Part shown: positions 7,325-17,363 of the stretch, piece after piece | Layout of the letters: each line of letters opens with the position of its first letter | How positions within the stretch are numbered: position 1 is the stretch's first letter | NCBI GenBank assembly: GCA_905211265.1 | Contig: CAJMAC010000001.1 | Span: 76,255-140,254 of the forward strand | Source: an uncultured Eubacteriales bacterium | Lineage (GTDB): Bacteria > Bacillota_I > Bacilli_A > RF39 > UBA660 | DNA length: 64,000 bases | Direction: 5' to 3' | Notes under the pieces: generated by a model | Seen by the model: only the letters and a program-made list of their open reading frames with translations | Told to the model about the DNA's origin: nothing | The model's database searches: none | Program-made: the position numbers and the translations under genes

Positions 7325-9856
7325 CTATTTAATACTTTCTTTAAGTTCATTTAATTTATTTAAAGCTTCAAGTGGAGTCAATTCTAAAATATTAATACTC
7401 TTTAACTTCTCTTTTAATTCATCTTTTGGTTCTTCAAAATTTAATGGTAAAGTAGTTTGAATAGTAATGTCTCTTTTCTTTTCTTTATTTTCATATATCT
7501 TTAATATATCATCTGCCCTTGTAATAACTTCATTAGGTAATCCTGCTAATTTAGCAACATTTATACCATAACTCTTATCAACACTACCATCTTTTACTTT
7601 ATGTAAAAATATTATATTGCCATCTTTTTCTTCTGCTGAAACATGTTTATTTTTAAGTTTTTTAAGATTTTTCTCTAAATCAGTTAATTCATGATAATGT
7701 GTAGAAAATAAAGTCTTACAACCAATATGATCATGAATATATTCAAGTATTGCTTGTGCTAAACTCATTCCATCAAATGTTGCAGTACCTCTACCTAATT
7801 CATCAAATAATATTAAACTATTTTCTGTAGCATTTTTTATTGCATTAGAAGCCTCAATCATTTCAACCATAAAAGTAGATTCTCCACTTACCAAGTCATC
7901 ACTTGCACCAATTCTAGTAAATATCTTATCAAATATAGGCAAATTAGCCTCTTTCGCAGGAACAAAGCAACCGATCTGAGCCATTATAGTAATAATACCA
8001 AGTTGTCTCATATATGTTGATTTACCTGCCATATTAGGACCTGTAATAAGAAGTATATTAGTATTCTTATCCATTATAATATCATTTTCTACATAAGAAT
8101 CTTTTATAACTTTTTCTACAACTGGATGTCTTGAATCAATTACTTTTATTTCATGTTTATTATTTAATTTAGGTCTAACATAATTATATTTTTCACTAAT
8201 AAATGCAAAACTTTGAATAACATCAATCTCACTTATAACCTTACTTATTTCTTGTAAATTAGGTATATATTCTTTTACTTTATCTCTTATTTCAATAAAT
8301 AAATTATACTCAAGTTCAATAATTTTTTCTTCACTAGTTAAAATTAAATCTTCTTTTTCTTTAAGTAATGGTGTTATAAATCTTTCGCCATTAGCAATAG
8401 TTTGTTTTCTAATATATCCCATTTCTGGAGTAATTAAATTTAAATTACTTTTAGATACTTCAATAAAATAACCAAATACTTTATTAAATCCTATCTTTAA
8501 ATTTTTTATACCAGTTCTTTCTTTTTCTTCAAGTTCAAATTTAGATATAAAGTCCTTACCACCACTTCTTAGACTTTTTAATTCTTCTAATTCACTATTA
8601 TAACCATCTTTAATTAAATAACCTTCTTTTAATCCTACCGGTGGAGTTTCATTTAAACTATTATTTAATAATTCATATAAACTATCCAATGTTTCTATTT
8701 GTTTATAGAAATTAATTTTAGTTAATATTTCCTTTATATTTGGTAAAACTCTCAAAGAATTTTTAAGTTGTACTAAATCCCTAGCATTAGCATTACCCAA
8801 TGATATTCTACCACATAATCTTTCTAAGTCATATACCTCATATAAATATTTTCTAAGTTCATCACTAAGTAAAAATTCATTTAATAATTTATCTATAATA
8901 TCATATCTTTGATTTAATATATCTTTATCAATAATAGGATTTTCTATCCATTGTTTTAACTTTCTACCACCCATCGCAGTTTTAGTATTATCCATAAGCC
9001 ATAATAAAGAATATTGTCTTTCCTTTAATCTTAAACTTTCAGTTAATTCAAGATTCCTTTTAGTATGAACATCCATCTTTAAATAATTATCTTGTTTTTT
9101 TTCAATAACAAGTCTAATATGAGATAAATTTCTTCGTTGTTCTACTACTAAATAATATAATAAATGTTTAATAGCAATTTGATAATTAACATCAAAATTA
9201 TTATATAAATAACTATAATTATCAAGTTCATATAATTTATCAGTAATAGTAACAGTAAGTTTATATTGACTTTTTAAAATATTAATAATATAAGGATCTA
9301 ACTTAGAATTACAAATAACTTCTTTTAATCCCAAAGAAATTACTTCACTTAAAACTTTATCTTTATCATGATCCAATTTTTCAATATAATATTCACCAGT
9401 AGTAATATCAGAATAACTTATTACATACATATAATCAAAATCATAAATATTACCAATAAAATTATTTTCTTTTTCATTTAAACTACTTTCACTTATAACA
9501 GTACCAGAACTAATTACCTCAGTAATATCTCTTTTTACAATTCCTTTAGCAGTTTTAGGATCTTCCATTTGTTCACATATAGCAACTTTATATCCTTTTT
9601 TAATTAATTTATCTATATAAACATTAACCGCATGATATGGTACTCCACACATAGGAACTCTCTCTTCAAGTCCTGCTGCTCTACCTGTTAATGTTAATTC
9701 TAATTCATGAGATACAGTAACTGCATCTTCAAAAAACATTTCATAAAAATCTCCTAATCTATAAAATAACAAAACATCTTTATAATTATCTTTCATTTCT
9801 ACATAATGCTTCATCATCGGAGCAAGTTTACTTCTATCTACTTCACTTAATTTCAT
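7325..9856 (-). CDS. mutS: DNA mismatch repair ATPase MutS
   Basis: Full-length MutS of 843 aa. The mismatch-reading motif GDFYEMF is near residue 40. The ATPase carries Walker A GPNMAGKST near residue 604, then the DELGRGTATFDG block and STHYHEL. It binds mispairs as a dimer and recruits MutL; mutL is not in the window. I start at the ATG preceded by GAAGGTG at 5 bases; a TTG five codons earlier overlaps that ribosome site. The stop is TAG. Confidence 0.96.
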   Translation of the reverse strand: MKLSEVDRSKLAPMMKHYVEMKDNYKDVLLFYRLGDFYEMFFEDAVTVSHELELTLTGRAAGLEERVPMCGVPYHAVNVYIDKLIKKGYKVAICEQMEDPKTAKGIVKRDITEVISSGTVISESSLNEKENNFIGNIYDFDYMYVISYSDITTGEYYIEKLDHDKDKVLSEVISLGLKEVICNSKLDPYIINILKSQYKLTVTITDKLYELDNYSYLYNNFDVNYQIAIKHLLYYLVVEQRRNLSHIRLVIEKKQDNYLKMDVHTKRNLELTESLRLKERQYSLLWLMDNTKTAMGGRKLKQWIENPIIDKDILNQRYDIIDKLLNEFLLSDELRKYLYEVYDLERLCGRISLGNANARDLVQLKNSLRVLPNIKEILTKINFYKQIETLDSLYELLNNSLNETPPVGLKEGYLIKDGYNSELEELKSLRSGGKDFISKFELEEKERTGIKNLKIGFNKVFGYFIEVSKSNLNLITPEMGYIRKQTIANGERFITPLLKEKEDLILTSEEKIIELEYNLFIEIRDKVKEYIPNLQEISKVISEIDVIQSFAFISEKYNYVRPKLNNKHEIKVIDSRHPVVEKVIKDSYVENDIIMDKNTNILLITGPNMAGKSTYMRQLGIITIMAQIGCFVPAKEANLPIFDKIFTRIGASDDLVSGESTFMVEMIEASNAIKNATENSLILFDELGRGTATFDGMSLAQAILEYIHDHIGCKTLFSTHYHELTDLEKNLKKLKNKHVSAEEKDGNIIFLHKVKDGSVDKSYGINVAKLAGLPNEVITRADDILKIYENKEKKRDITIQTTLPLNFEEPKDELKEKLKSINILELTPLEALNKLNELKESIK

Positions 9857-9931
9857 GTACTTCACCTTCAAACTATATATATTATAACAAAATTAACAAA
9901 AAATTCCAAGTACCTTTACAAGAGTATTAAT

Positions 9932-10588
9932 CTATAAATTCTTTACTTTTTTATTATGAATTAAATAATAATCTCCCTCGATAATAGTATAATTATCATC
10001 AACTATTCTAATACCAGTATCATTAGGTAAACCATATATTTTAATATTATTAGATAGTGGATATAATTCTTCATTAAGTAAACTAAGATTATTTATATCA
10101 AAATGAGGTTCAATAGTATAATTTATTCTACCTATACCATTATAGATAGTAGTTTCTTCTACACCATCAAGTAAATCCTTTGAACATAGTGAAATACTAC
10201 CTAAATTAATTGCACCTGCACTAATACCTATTACTACCTTTTTAAAATTCTTTATTATTTCTTTTAAATTATATTTATCTAAAAATATATTTTGTTTTCT
10301 AGTATCTCCACCCATTATAAAGATAATATCTGTATTATTAATTGCATTTATCATATCATCTTTAGTCATACTTGAAGTTAAAATATCAACCTTTTTTATA
10401 TCAATACCAATTTCCTTAAACCAAGAAACATCAGTTAATACATATCTTTTTACTTTATCAATATCATCAAATTCTCCTGGTATAAATACAATTTTTTCAT
10501 AATTTTTCATATCTTTTTGAAAAAGTTCACTTACCCTCTTACCAAAATGTTTCTTTATATCAAATCCGTTAAATATATAAGTTATCAT
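9932..10588 (-). CDS. Peptidase S51 (dipeptidase E-like)
   Basis: 218 aa with the nucleophile elbow GISAGAINLG typical of family S51, a class-I glutaminase-like fold. An IIFIMGGDT motif precedes it and a conserved EPHFD-type segment follows. Members cleave N-terminal Asp dipeptides or act as cyanophycinase-like enzymes in the cytoplasm. The start is the ATG with GGAGG at 6 bases; upstream in-frame codons overlap the end of priA and encode unlikely residues. It follows priA by about a dozen bases. Confidence 0.75.
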   Translation of the reverse strand: MITYIFNGFDIKKHFGKRVSELFQKDMKNYEKIVFIPGEFDDIDKVKRYVLTDVSWFKEIGIDIKKVDILTSSMTKDDMINAINNTDIIFIMGGDTRKQNIFLDKYNLKEIIKNFKKVVIGISAGAINLGSISLCSKDLLDGVEETTIYNGIGRINYTIEPHFDINNLSLLNEELYPLSNNIKIYGLPNDTGIRIVDDNYTIIEGDYYLIHNKKVKNL

Positions 10589-10601
10589 TATATCCTCCAT
10601 T

Positions 10602-12785
10602 TTATAATCTAATAGGATCAACATCAATTTCAACATTAACCTTATTATTAGTTTTATATATATTATCAATATTAATTAAAGTATCTTTTAGCTTTAAATC
10701 TTTTTTATATTTAATAATACATTGATAATTATAAATATTATTAATCTTAAACATACTAGCCATTGTAGGACCTAATAATATAGTATCACTACTTAAATTT
10801 TTTTCTAAATAATCTTTTATCTTATTCGCATGTTTAAATCCTTCTTCATAGTCCTTACAACTAATTCTAACTAAAGTAATAAAATAATATGGTGAATAAT
10901 TAAGTTGCTTTCTAATAGCCATTTCTTCTTTATAAAAATTTAAATAATCATGATTTTTAGCATATCTAATACTATAATGTTCAGGATTAAATGTTTGAAT
11001 AATTACTTCACCAGGATATTTACCTCTACCTGCTCTACCTGAAACTTGTGATAATAATTGAAATGTTCTTTCACTACTTCTAAAATCAGGTACACATAAA
11101 CTCATATCAGCATTTATTACTCCAACTAATGTAACTTTAGGAAAATCAAGTCCTTTTGCTATCATTTGAGTACCAAGTAAAATATCATATTTACCTAAAC
11201 CAAATTCTTTAATTATTTTTTCATGCATACCTTTTTTACTTGTAGTATCAGCATCCATTCTTATAACTCTAGCCTTAAATTTATCTATTATTTCTTGTTC
11301 TAATTTTTCAGTACCAAGTCCTATTCCTTTAATATCAGTGCTTCCACATTTCATACATTTACTTGGACATTTTTTAGTATAATTACAATAATGACATCTT
11401 AAACTATCACTGGATTTATGATAAGTTAAACTAATATCACAATTAGGACATTTCTCTACTTCACCACATTTACTACATTTAATTAATGGTGAATATCCTC
11501 TTCGATTAAGAAGTAAAATAACTTGTTCACCTTTACTTATTTTTTCATTTATTTTATCAATTAATAATTTAGAAAAAGTATAATTACCTCTTTTTATTTC
11601 CTCTTTCATATCTACAATATGAACATCTGGTAATACCATATTATTAGCTCTTTTTTTCATAACTAGAAGTTCATAATTTTTATTCATTGCCCTAGCAAAA
11701 GATTCTAATGAAGGTGTAGCACTACCTAAAACAATTGGACAATTATGATATTTACTTCTTAAAATAGCAATATCCCTAGCATGATATCTTGGATGATTTT
11801 CTTGTTTATATGTTGCAGTATGTTCTTCATCAATAATAATAACACCAATATTAGTTAATGGTGCAAATATAGCACTTCTAGCACCTACTACAATTCTAAC
11901 TTTACCCATAGTTATTTTTCTATATTCATCATACTTTTCAGCATCACTTAATCCAGAATGCAATATTGCTATATTATCTCCAAATCTTAAAGTAAATCTT
12001 TCTACAATTTGTGGAGTTAAACTAATCTCGGGTACTAACATAATCGCAGACATTCCTTTATTAATTGCTTTTTCTATTATATTCATATATACTTCTGTTT
12101 TACCAGACCCAGTAACACCATATAATAAAAATGTTTTACTAATACCAAAACTATTCGTTACTTTATTAACACAAACTTCTTGTTCATTATTTAAAATAAC
12201 TCTAGTATCACTATTATTAGTATTAAATTTATATCTATAATCTTCTTCATATATAAATTTAATTAAACCATTTTTTTCTAATGTATTAAGATAACTTTCT
12301 AATTTATCAACTTTAATTTTCTTTTCTACAATTAATTTCTTTAAAAATTCTCTTTGTTTTTCATACTTAGTATTTTCAATATAAGTAATAAGTTCCATAT
12401 CTTTTTTATTACTAACTGCATACCTAATCAACTTAGTATTAATATTAGTTTTAATACTAGCCTTTAATGCCTTAGGTAACATTACTTGATAAGCACTAAT
12501 TAAACTACATAAAGTTATCTCTTGTATCTTTTTCCCTAATTCTAACATTTCTTTATTTAATATAGGTATTTTATCTACTAATTCAATAATTTCTTTTAAT
12601 TCATAATCTACTTTATCAATAGTATTAGTTAATTCTAAAACAAAACCTTCTAATACCATACTACCAAATTTAACTTTTACTCTACATCCTACCTTAATAT
12701 CTTCTTTCATATTATCTGGTACAACATAAGTAAACATCTTATCTACATTTTTAACACCTATTTCAATAATTACCTTTGCATACAT
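10602..12785 (-). CDS. priA: Primosomal helicase PriA
   Basis: 727 aa, the replication-restart 3'-5' helicase. It has an N-terminal DNA-binding domain, Walker A GVTGSGKTE near residue 222 and the DEEH box. A zinc-binding insertion follows with repeated CxxC pairs (CSKCG, CPNC, CHYC, CPSKC, CMKCG), and the C-terminal helicase motifs include QVSGRAGR. It reloads the replicative helicase at stalled forks. The start is the ATG preceded by AAGGTG; a GTG three codons upstream lies in that ribosome site. Confidence 0.95.
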   Translation of the reverse strand: MYAKVIIEIGVKNVDKMFTYVVPDNMKEDIKVGCRVKVKFGSMVLEGFVLELTNTIDKVDYELKEIIELVDKIPILNKEMLELGKKIQEITLCSLISAYQVMLPKALKASIKTNINTKLIRYAVSNKKDMELITYIENTKYEKQREFLKKLIVEKKIKVDKLESYLNTLEKNGLIKFIYEEDYRYKFNTNNSDTRVILNNEQEVCVNKVTNSFGISKTFLLYGVTGSGKTEVYMNIIEKAINKGMSAIMLVPEISLTPQIVERFTLRFGDNIAILHSGLSDAEKYDEYRKITMGKVRIVVGARSAIFAPLTNIGVIIIDEEHTATYKQENHPRYHARDIAILRSKYHNCPIVLGSATPSLESFARAMNKNYELLVMKKRANNMVLPDVHIVDMKEEIKRGNYTFSKLLIDKINEKISKGEQVILLLNRRGYSPLIKCSKCGEVEKCPNCDISLTYHKSSDSLRCHYCNYTKKCPSKCMKCGSTDIKGIGLGTEKLEQEIIDKFKARVIRMDADTTSKKGMHEKIIKEFGLGKYDILLGTQMIAKGLDFPKVTLVGVINADMSLCVPDFRSSERTFQLLSQVSGRAGRGKYPGEVIIQTFNPEHYSIRYAKNHDYLNFYKEEMAIRKQLNYSPYYFITLVRISCKDYEEGFKHANKIKDYLEKNLSSDTILLGPTMASMFKINNIYNYQCIIKYKKDLKLKDTLINIDNIYKTNNKVNVEIDVDPIRL

Positions 12786-12851
12786 ACTTATCACCTTGTA
12801 AATTCATAATACAAGACCTAAGAAAAAAAGTCAAGAAAAAAAGACATATTT

Positions 12852-13247
12852 CTATATCCATTTTGTACTAACAATTTCTCTCAATTGTTTTTGTTCATAC
12901 TTACTCGTAAAAACAATTATTTTCTTTATTAAATCTTTAATAGATTTTTTATTTTCTAATGTTATATCTTCAATTGTAATATATTTTTTAAATTCATTTT
13001 TATACTTATTATCTTTTAAATATAAATATAATCCTTTATCTAATGCTTCCACAACTTTAAGTTGTTTTTCATCAGTACCATTAACAGCAAAAATTAATTC
13101 TCTATACCAATCAATAAGTCTTGAAGTAATATTATCTCCATACTCATATTCATAATTAATAATATAATCATAATTAATACAATGAGATAATATTTTATTA
13201 ACAAAAGTTACATCAATAGTTTCAGTATGAACTAATTCATTTACCAT
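12852..13247 (-). CDS. Uncharacterised 131-aa protein
   Basis: I do not recognise a family. The protein is soluble in appearance, rich in Tyr, Lys, Ile and Asn, with a central segment LIDWYRELIFAVNG and a basic helical C-terminus. It has no signal peptide or membrane helix. It stands between priA and the nucleoside phosphorylase on the same strand with clear gaps on both sides. It looks like a real gene because the frame is open over its whole length with typical codon use. Confidence 0.6.
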   Translation of the reverse strand: MVNELVHTETIDVTFVNKILSHCINYDYIINYEYEYGDNITSRLIDWYRELIFAVNGTDEKQLKVVEALDKGLYLYLKDNKYKNEFKKYITIEDITLENKKSIKDLIKKIIVFTSKYEQKQLREIVSTKWI

Positions 13248-13342
13248 ATAATCGCCTATCTTTCTTATTTTTCTAACATAAGTATAGCAATATTTTATTT
13301 ATTTGTAAATACTAAAATTAAAAAATAACTAGATTACTCTAA

Positions 13343-14608
13343 TTATTTAATTATTTCATATATAAGTTTATCATTATTATTTATACTATCAGATATTGTA
13401 TAACATAATGTATCAATATGTTCTATTTTTTTATCAGAATATATAGTATATATAGTATCTCCAACATTAACATAATCATTAATATTTTTATTAACTACAA
13501 TACCACTTGCATAATCAATAACATCATCTATTTTTTTCCTACCACTACCAAGTGATAAACTTATCTTAGCAAGTTTTAAAGCATCAATATTAGTTAAATA
13601 TCCTTCTTTTTTAGACTTAATTTCACACTTTAAACTAGCTTTAGGTAACTTAGTAATATTACCATGTTGATAATTAACAAATTCTAAAAATTTATTATAA
13701 GCACTCATATTATTTAAATTAGTTAATACTTTATTTTCTGCTTCTTCATAACTAATATTAAGACCTAAACTAACCATATGACTAGATAACGCAACACATA
13801 AATCATATAAATGACCTTTTTTATTATTCTTAAGTATTTCCATTGCTTCTTCTACTTCAAGAGCATTACCAATATTATTTCCTAATGGAATATCCATATT
13901 AGTAAGTAAACATACTACTTTAATTCCATGATTATTACCAATATTAACCATTAATCTAGCAAGTCTCTTAGCATCAGTCATATTTTTTATTAATGCACCA
14001 GTTCCCACCTTTAAATCAATAACAAGATTCTTTGAACCACATGCTATTTTCTTACTCATAATAGAACTAGCAATAAGGGGAATAGACTCTACTGTACCAG
14101 TTACATCTCTTAAAGCATATATTTTTTTATCTGCAATTACTAAATTATCAGTTTGACTAACTACAGACATTCCAATATCTTTAATTTCTTTAATAAACTC
14201 TTCACTAGTTAACTTAACATTAAATCCTGGAATAGATTCTAATTTATCAATTGTTCCACCAGTATATCCTAAACCTCGACCACTCATTTTAGCAACACAT
14301 ACACCACATGAAGACACAATTGGTGCAATAATCATAGTAGTTTTATCACCAACTCCACCAGTTGAATGCTTATCACATACATGTTTAAACATACTTAAAT
14401 CTATTCTATTTCCACTATCTAACATATATTTTGTTAAACTATAAACTTCATTATCGGTCATATCATTAATAGTAATAGCCATAAGTAAACTACTCATTTG
14501 ATAATCTTTAATATTACCATCAACGAAATTATTAACTACATATTTTATTTCTTCATCAGTTAATTCTTCTTTTTTTCTCTTCTTATCAATTATGTCTATT
14601 ATATTCAT
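13343..14608 (-). CDS. pdp: Pyrimidine-nucleoside (thymidine) phosphorylase
   Basis: 421 aa, with the phosphate and glycine-rich motif KHSTGGVGDK, the following MSGRGLGYTGGTIDKLE stretch and the C-terminal domain typical of family 3 glycosyltransferases. It splits thymidine, deoxyuridine or uridine with phosphate to give free base and sugar-1-phosphate, a salvage step. GGAGGGAG precedes the ATG. No other salvage genes (deoC, cdd) are beside it. I cannot separate DeoA from Pdp specificity by eye; Pdp is the usual Gram-positive form. Confidence 0.9.
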   Translation of the reverse strand: MNIIDIIDKKRKKEELTDEEIKYVVNNFVDGNIKDYQMSSLLMAITINDMTDNEVYSLTKYMLDSGNRIDLSMFKHVCDKHSTGGVGDKTTMIIAPIVSSCGVCVAKMSGRGLGYTGGTIDKLESIPGFNVKLTSEEFIKEIKDIGMSVVSQTDNLVIADKKIYALRDVTGTVESIPLIASSIMSKKIACGSKNLVIDLKVGTGALIKNMTDAKRLARLMVNIGNNHGIKVVCLLTNMDIPLGNNIGNALEVEEAMEILKNNKKGHLYDLCVALSSHMVSLGLNISYEEAENKVLTNLNNMSAYNKFLEFVNYQHGNITKLPKASLKCEIKSKKEGYLTNIDALKLAKISLSLGSGRKKIDDVIDYASGIVVNKNINDYVNVGDTIYTIYSDKKIEHIDTLCYTISDSINNNDKLIYEIIK

Positions 14609-14622
14609 GATCTCCCTCCATA

Positions 14623-15471
14623 TTATTGAAACATATTTATGTTATTATTTTGATTATTATTTACACCACTATTAGTATCTGTATTTGTATTAGTATTAAC
14701 ATTATTAGTTTCAGGCATAACTGGTGTAACACTAACTATACCATTAATATCAGTATTAGCTTGCATATTATTCATACCTTGTTCCATAGTTTGATTAACA
14801 TTATTTACAGTTTGTTCAGTATTTTGATTTACAGTTTGTATATCACTCATTGAATTAAAACTATTAACATCATTATTTACATTATTCATTGTATTATTAT
14901 TTACTTGTTCAACATTAGTATTCATAATATTAACATTATTCATTTGATTAACATCATTAACCATATTATTAACATCTTGAACATTAGTATTATCAACTGG
15001 ATTAACATTATTCATAACATTATTATTTGGTATATTGTTATTAACATTATTATTACTTGCATTACCATTTGAACTATTTGTTACTCCTTCATAATTGCAT
15101 TTACTAAATGCTAAAACAGGAAAACCTACAATTGGAACAAATACGGTTAATACTCCAAATCCTGCACCTTTTCCAAATTTCTTAGCAAGTTCAATGTAAG
15201 TTTTAAACATTGCATATATATTAACAATTGGTATTATGTATAAGACTAAATACCACATTGGTAACCCTGATATTTCAAGCATAACAATAACATTGTAAAT
15301 AGGTACAATTGATTCCCAACCTTGTTTACCTGCTTTCTTAAATATCTTCCACATAGATACAATAATTAAAATTGATAATATTGTTCCTACAAGGAAAAAT
15401 CCTCCGCCCAATGCTGCAAAACCTCCTAAACTTGTGCTATCATAATCCCCATAATAAGTATAATCATACAT
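14623..15471 (-). CDS. Membrane protein with DUF5684-like domain and Asn-rich tail
   Basis: 282 aa. The N-terminal 130 residues hold about four hydrophobic helices and the segment FKKAGKQGWESIVPIYN, typical of a domain I recall as DUF5684. The last 150 residues are low complexity, built from Asn, Val, Met and Gln (repeats such as NNVNQM and NTNTNT). The tail probably arose by trinucleotide-like repeat expansion in AT-rich DNA. The gene sits just upstream of the nucleoside phosphorylase and just downstream of scpB. Function unknown. Confidence 0.7.
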   Translation of the reverse strand: MYDYTYYGDYDSTSLGGFAALGGGFFLVGTILSILIIVSMWKIFKKAGKQGWESIVPIYNVIVMLEISGLPMWYLVLYIIPIVNIYAMFKTYIELAKKFGKGAGFGVLTVFVPIVGFPVLAFSKCNYEGVTNSSNGNASNNNVNNNIPNNNVMNNVNPVDNTNVQDVNNMVNDVNQMNNVNIMNTNVEQVNNNTMNNVNNDVNSFNSMSDIQTVNQNTEQTVNNVNQTMEQGMNNMQANTDINGIVSVTPVMPETNNVNTNTNTDTNSGVNNNQNNNINMFQ

Positions 15472-15478
15472 CTTTAAT

Positions 15479-16036
15479 TCACTCCTTTTCTACATATTTT
15501 GACTTAAATAAGTCTGTTTCATCATTTTCTTCATTAGAATTCACTTCTATTTTAGGTAAATCATCTTTACTAGATAAACCAAAACAATCTAAAAACTCAT
15601 CAGTAGTTTTATATAAAGTTGGTTTACCAGGAAAATCACTCTTTCCACATTCTTTAATTAATCCTTTTGCTAATAATCTTCTTACTAAATAAGCTGAATC
15701 TATTCCTCTTAATTTATCTATTTCAATTCTTGTAATAGGTTCATTATATGCAATAATAGCAAGAACTTCTAATGCAGAATTAGTTAAAACTTGTGTTTTA
15801 GAATCAGTAATTAATTTTTGATAATATTCTTTATGTTCTTCCTTAGTAGTTAATTTAAAAGTATTTCCTAAAAAATTTATTCTAAGACCTCTATCAGGAC
15901 TTTCATAAGAACTTTTTAATTCATATACTAAATTCTTCGCTTCATCACTACTTATATTAAGTATATCCATAACTTGTTCAATAGTAAGACCTAAATCACC
16001 TTGAACATACAATAATCCTTCCAAAACTGCTTTCAT
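15479..16036 (-). CDS. scpB: Segregation and condensation protein B
   Basis: 185 aa, the winged-helix kleisin-associated subunit of the SMC-ScpAB condensin. Two winged-helix units are visible, including the family-typical LEVLAIIAYNEPITRIEIDK region (residues about 88-107) and the RGIDS motif. It works with ScpA and SMC in chromosome segregation. Its ATG overlaps the scpA stop (TAATG), so the two are co-translated. The acidic C-terminal 30 residues are variable in the family. Confidence 0.93.
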   Translation of the reverse strand: MKAVLEGLLYVQGDLGLTIEQVMDILNISSDEAKNLVYELKSSYESPDRGLRINFLGNTFKLTTKEEHKEYYQKLITDSKTQVLTNSALEVLAIIAYNEPITRIEIDKLRGIDSAYLVRRLLAKGLIKECGKSDFPGKPTLYKTTDEFLDCFGLSSKDDLPKIEVNSNEENDETDLFKSKYVEKE

Positions 16037-16752
16037 TAACTTGCTCCCTCTATAAATATATTATCAAAATTTTTATCCTGACTAATTTTAAGTTCATGTT
16101 CTTTCGCTAATTCCAAAACTGATAAGAATGTTACCGCAATATAACTTTTGTTATATTCTTCAAATAATTCTGTAAATTCTACTCTTTTTTTATTTCTAAT
16201 TATATTTCTTATACTATTCTTTCTTTCCTTAACACTATATTCTTTATTAGTAATTTTAGTCTTAAGAGGTTTTTCTAACTCCTTCCTATTTAAGAAATTT
16301 TTCATAGCCTCTACTAATTTATCTATTTCAATTTCTTCATTATATATTTCATTATTAACATAATTGTTAATATTTTCTGGTGGTTTAATATATATATTAT
16401 TTCTATTTATCTCTAATTCTTTAAATACCTCAGTCATCTCTTTATATTTTTTATACTCTACTAATTTATTAATTAAATTTTCTCTACTTACTTCTTCTTC
16501 CTCATTATCTTCTTCATTTTCTACCTTAGGAAGTAATGATTTAGATTTAATTTCCATAAGCTCTGCTGCCATAACTAAATAACTTGAAGCAATATTTATA
16601 TTTAATTCTTCCATTTTATTAATATAATCTAAATAACTTTTAGTAATTTCTTCAATTGAAATATCATATATATCTACATTCTTTTCCTTAATTAAATGTA
16701 ATAGTAAATCTAATGGTCCTTCAAAAGCATCAATCTTAATATTGTAGTCCAC
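16036..16752 (-). CDS. scpA: Segregation and condensation protein A (kleisin)
   Basis: 238 aa. The N-terminus has the family hallmark DAFEGPLDLLLHLI near residue 10 and the LVMAAELMEIKSKSLLP segment; the C-terminus is the winged-helix part that binds SMC heads. The middle is an acidic linker. ScpA bridges the SMC dimer and binds ScpB, which is encoded immediately downstream with overlapping stop and start. Probably an operon of these two genes at least. Confidence 0.93.
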   Translation of the reverse strand: MDYNIKIDAFEGPLDLLLHLIKEKNVDIYDISIEEITKSYLDYINKMEELNINIASSYLVMAAELMEIKSKSLLPKVENEEDNEEEEVSRENLINKLVEYKKYKEMTEVFKELEINRNNIYIKPPENINNYVNNEIYNEEIEIDKLVEAMKNFLNRKELEKPLKTKITNKEYSVKERKNSIRNIIRNKKRVEFTELFEEYNKSYIAVTFLSVLELAKEHELKISQDKNFDNIFIEGAS

Positions 16753-16790
16753 TTCTTACCACCCTCTATTAACATTTTACCACAAAAAAA

Positions 16791-16808
16791 AACATCTTTC
16801 TAGATGTT
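16791..16808 (-). terminator. Terminator of infC-rpmI-rplT operon
   Basis: Hairpin AACATCT / AGATGTT followed on the minus strand by nine Ts, five bases after the rplT stop codon. Confidence 0.85.
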
Positions 16809-16813
16809 TTTTA

Positions 16814-17350
16814 TTATTTTTCTTCTTTTTTAGTAGTAGTTTTCTTTGTAGTAGTTTTTTTAACTGGTTTTTCTTCTTTATCCTCTACTTTTTTAGTAGT
16901 TTTAGCAGCTGTTTTTTTAGTTTCCTTAACTTCTTTTACTTCTTCAGTTTTTGCTTCCTTTTTTGTAGCTACTTTTTTAGGAGTATATTTTTTTCCTTCT
17001 AAAGCATCTTTTGCAACTTTAACTAATTCACTAAAATCACTAGGACTAGCAATTGCAATTTCAGAAAGCATCTTTCTATTTACTTCAACTCCTGCTAATG
17101 ATAAACCATTAATAAATTTAGAATAACTAATTTCATTTTCTCTACAAGCAGCATTTATTCTTGTAATCCATAATTTTCTGAAATTTCTCTTATTTTGTCT
17201 TCTGTCTCTGAATGCATATTGACCTGAATGCATCACTTGTTCATGAGCAGTTTTAAATAATCTATGTTTACTACCAAAGTAACCTTTAGCTTGTTTTAAT
17301 ACTTTTTTTCTTCTAGCACGTGCTACTGTGCCACCTTTAACTCTTGCCAT
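16814..17350 (-). CDS. rplT: Ribosomal protein L20 with long Lys-rich tail
   Basis: The first 118 residues are ordinary bL20, needed early in 50S assembly and a repressor of its own operon in other bacteria. Another 60 residues follow, made of Lys, Thr, Glu and Ala (repeats like KKTTTKKTTTKK), giving 178 aa instead of about 118. The tail is basic and presumably disordered. It is in frame up to the terminator, so it is not a readthrough artefact. It follows rpmI by 13 bases. Confidence 0.95.
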   Translation of the reverse strand: MARVKGGTVARARRKKVLKQAKGYFGSKHRLFKTAHEQVMHSGQYAFRDRRQNKRNFRKLWITRINAACRENEISYSKFINGLSLAGVEVNRKMLSEIAIASPSDFSELVKVAKDALEGKKYTPKKVATKKEAKTEEVKEVKETKKTAAKTTKKVEDKEEKPVKKTTTKKTTTKKEEK

Positions 17351-17363
17351 TTCTACATCTCTC

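Noticed and set aside
14626..14853. 75-aa plus-strand ORF in the Asn-rich tail region
   Set aside because: It is the antisense reading of a low-complexity Asn/Val repeat of the DUF5684-like gene and has no ribosome site.
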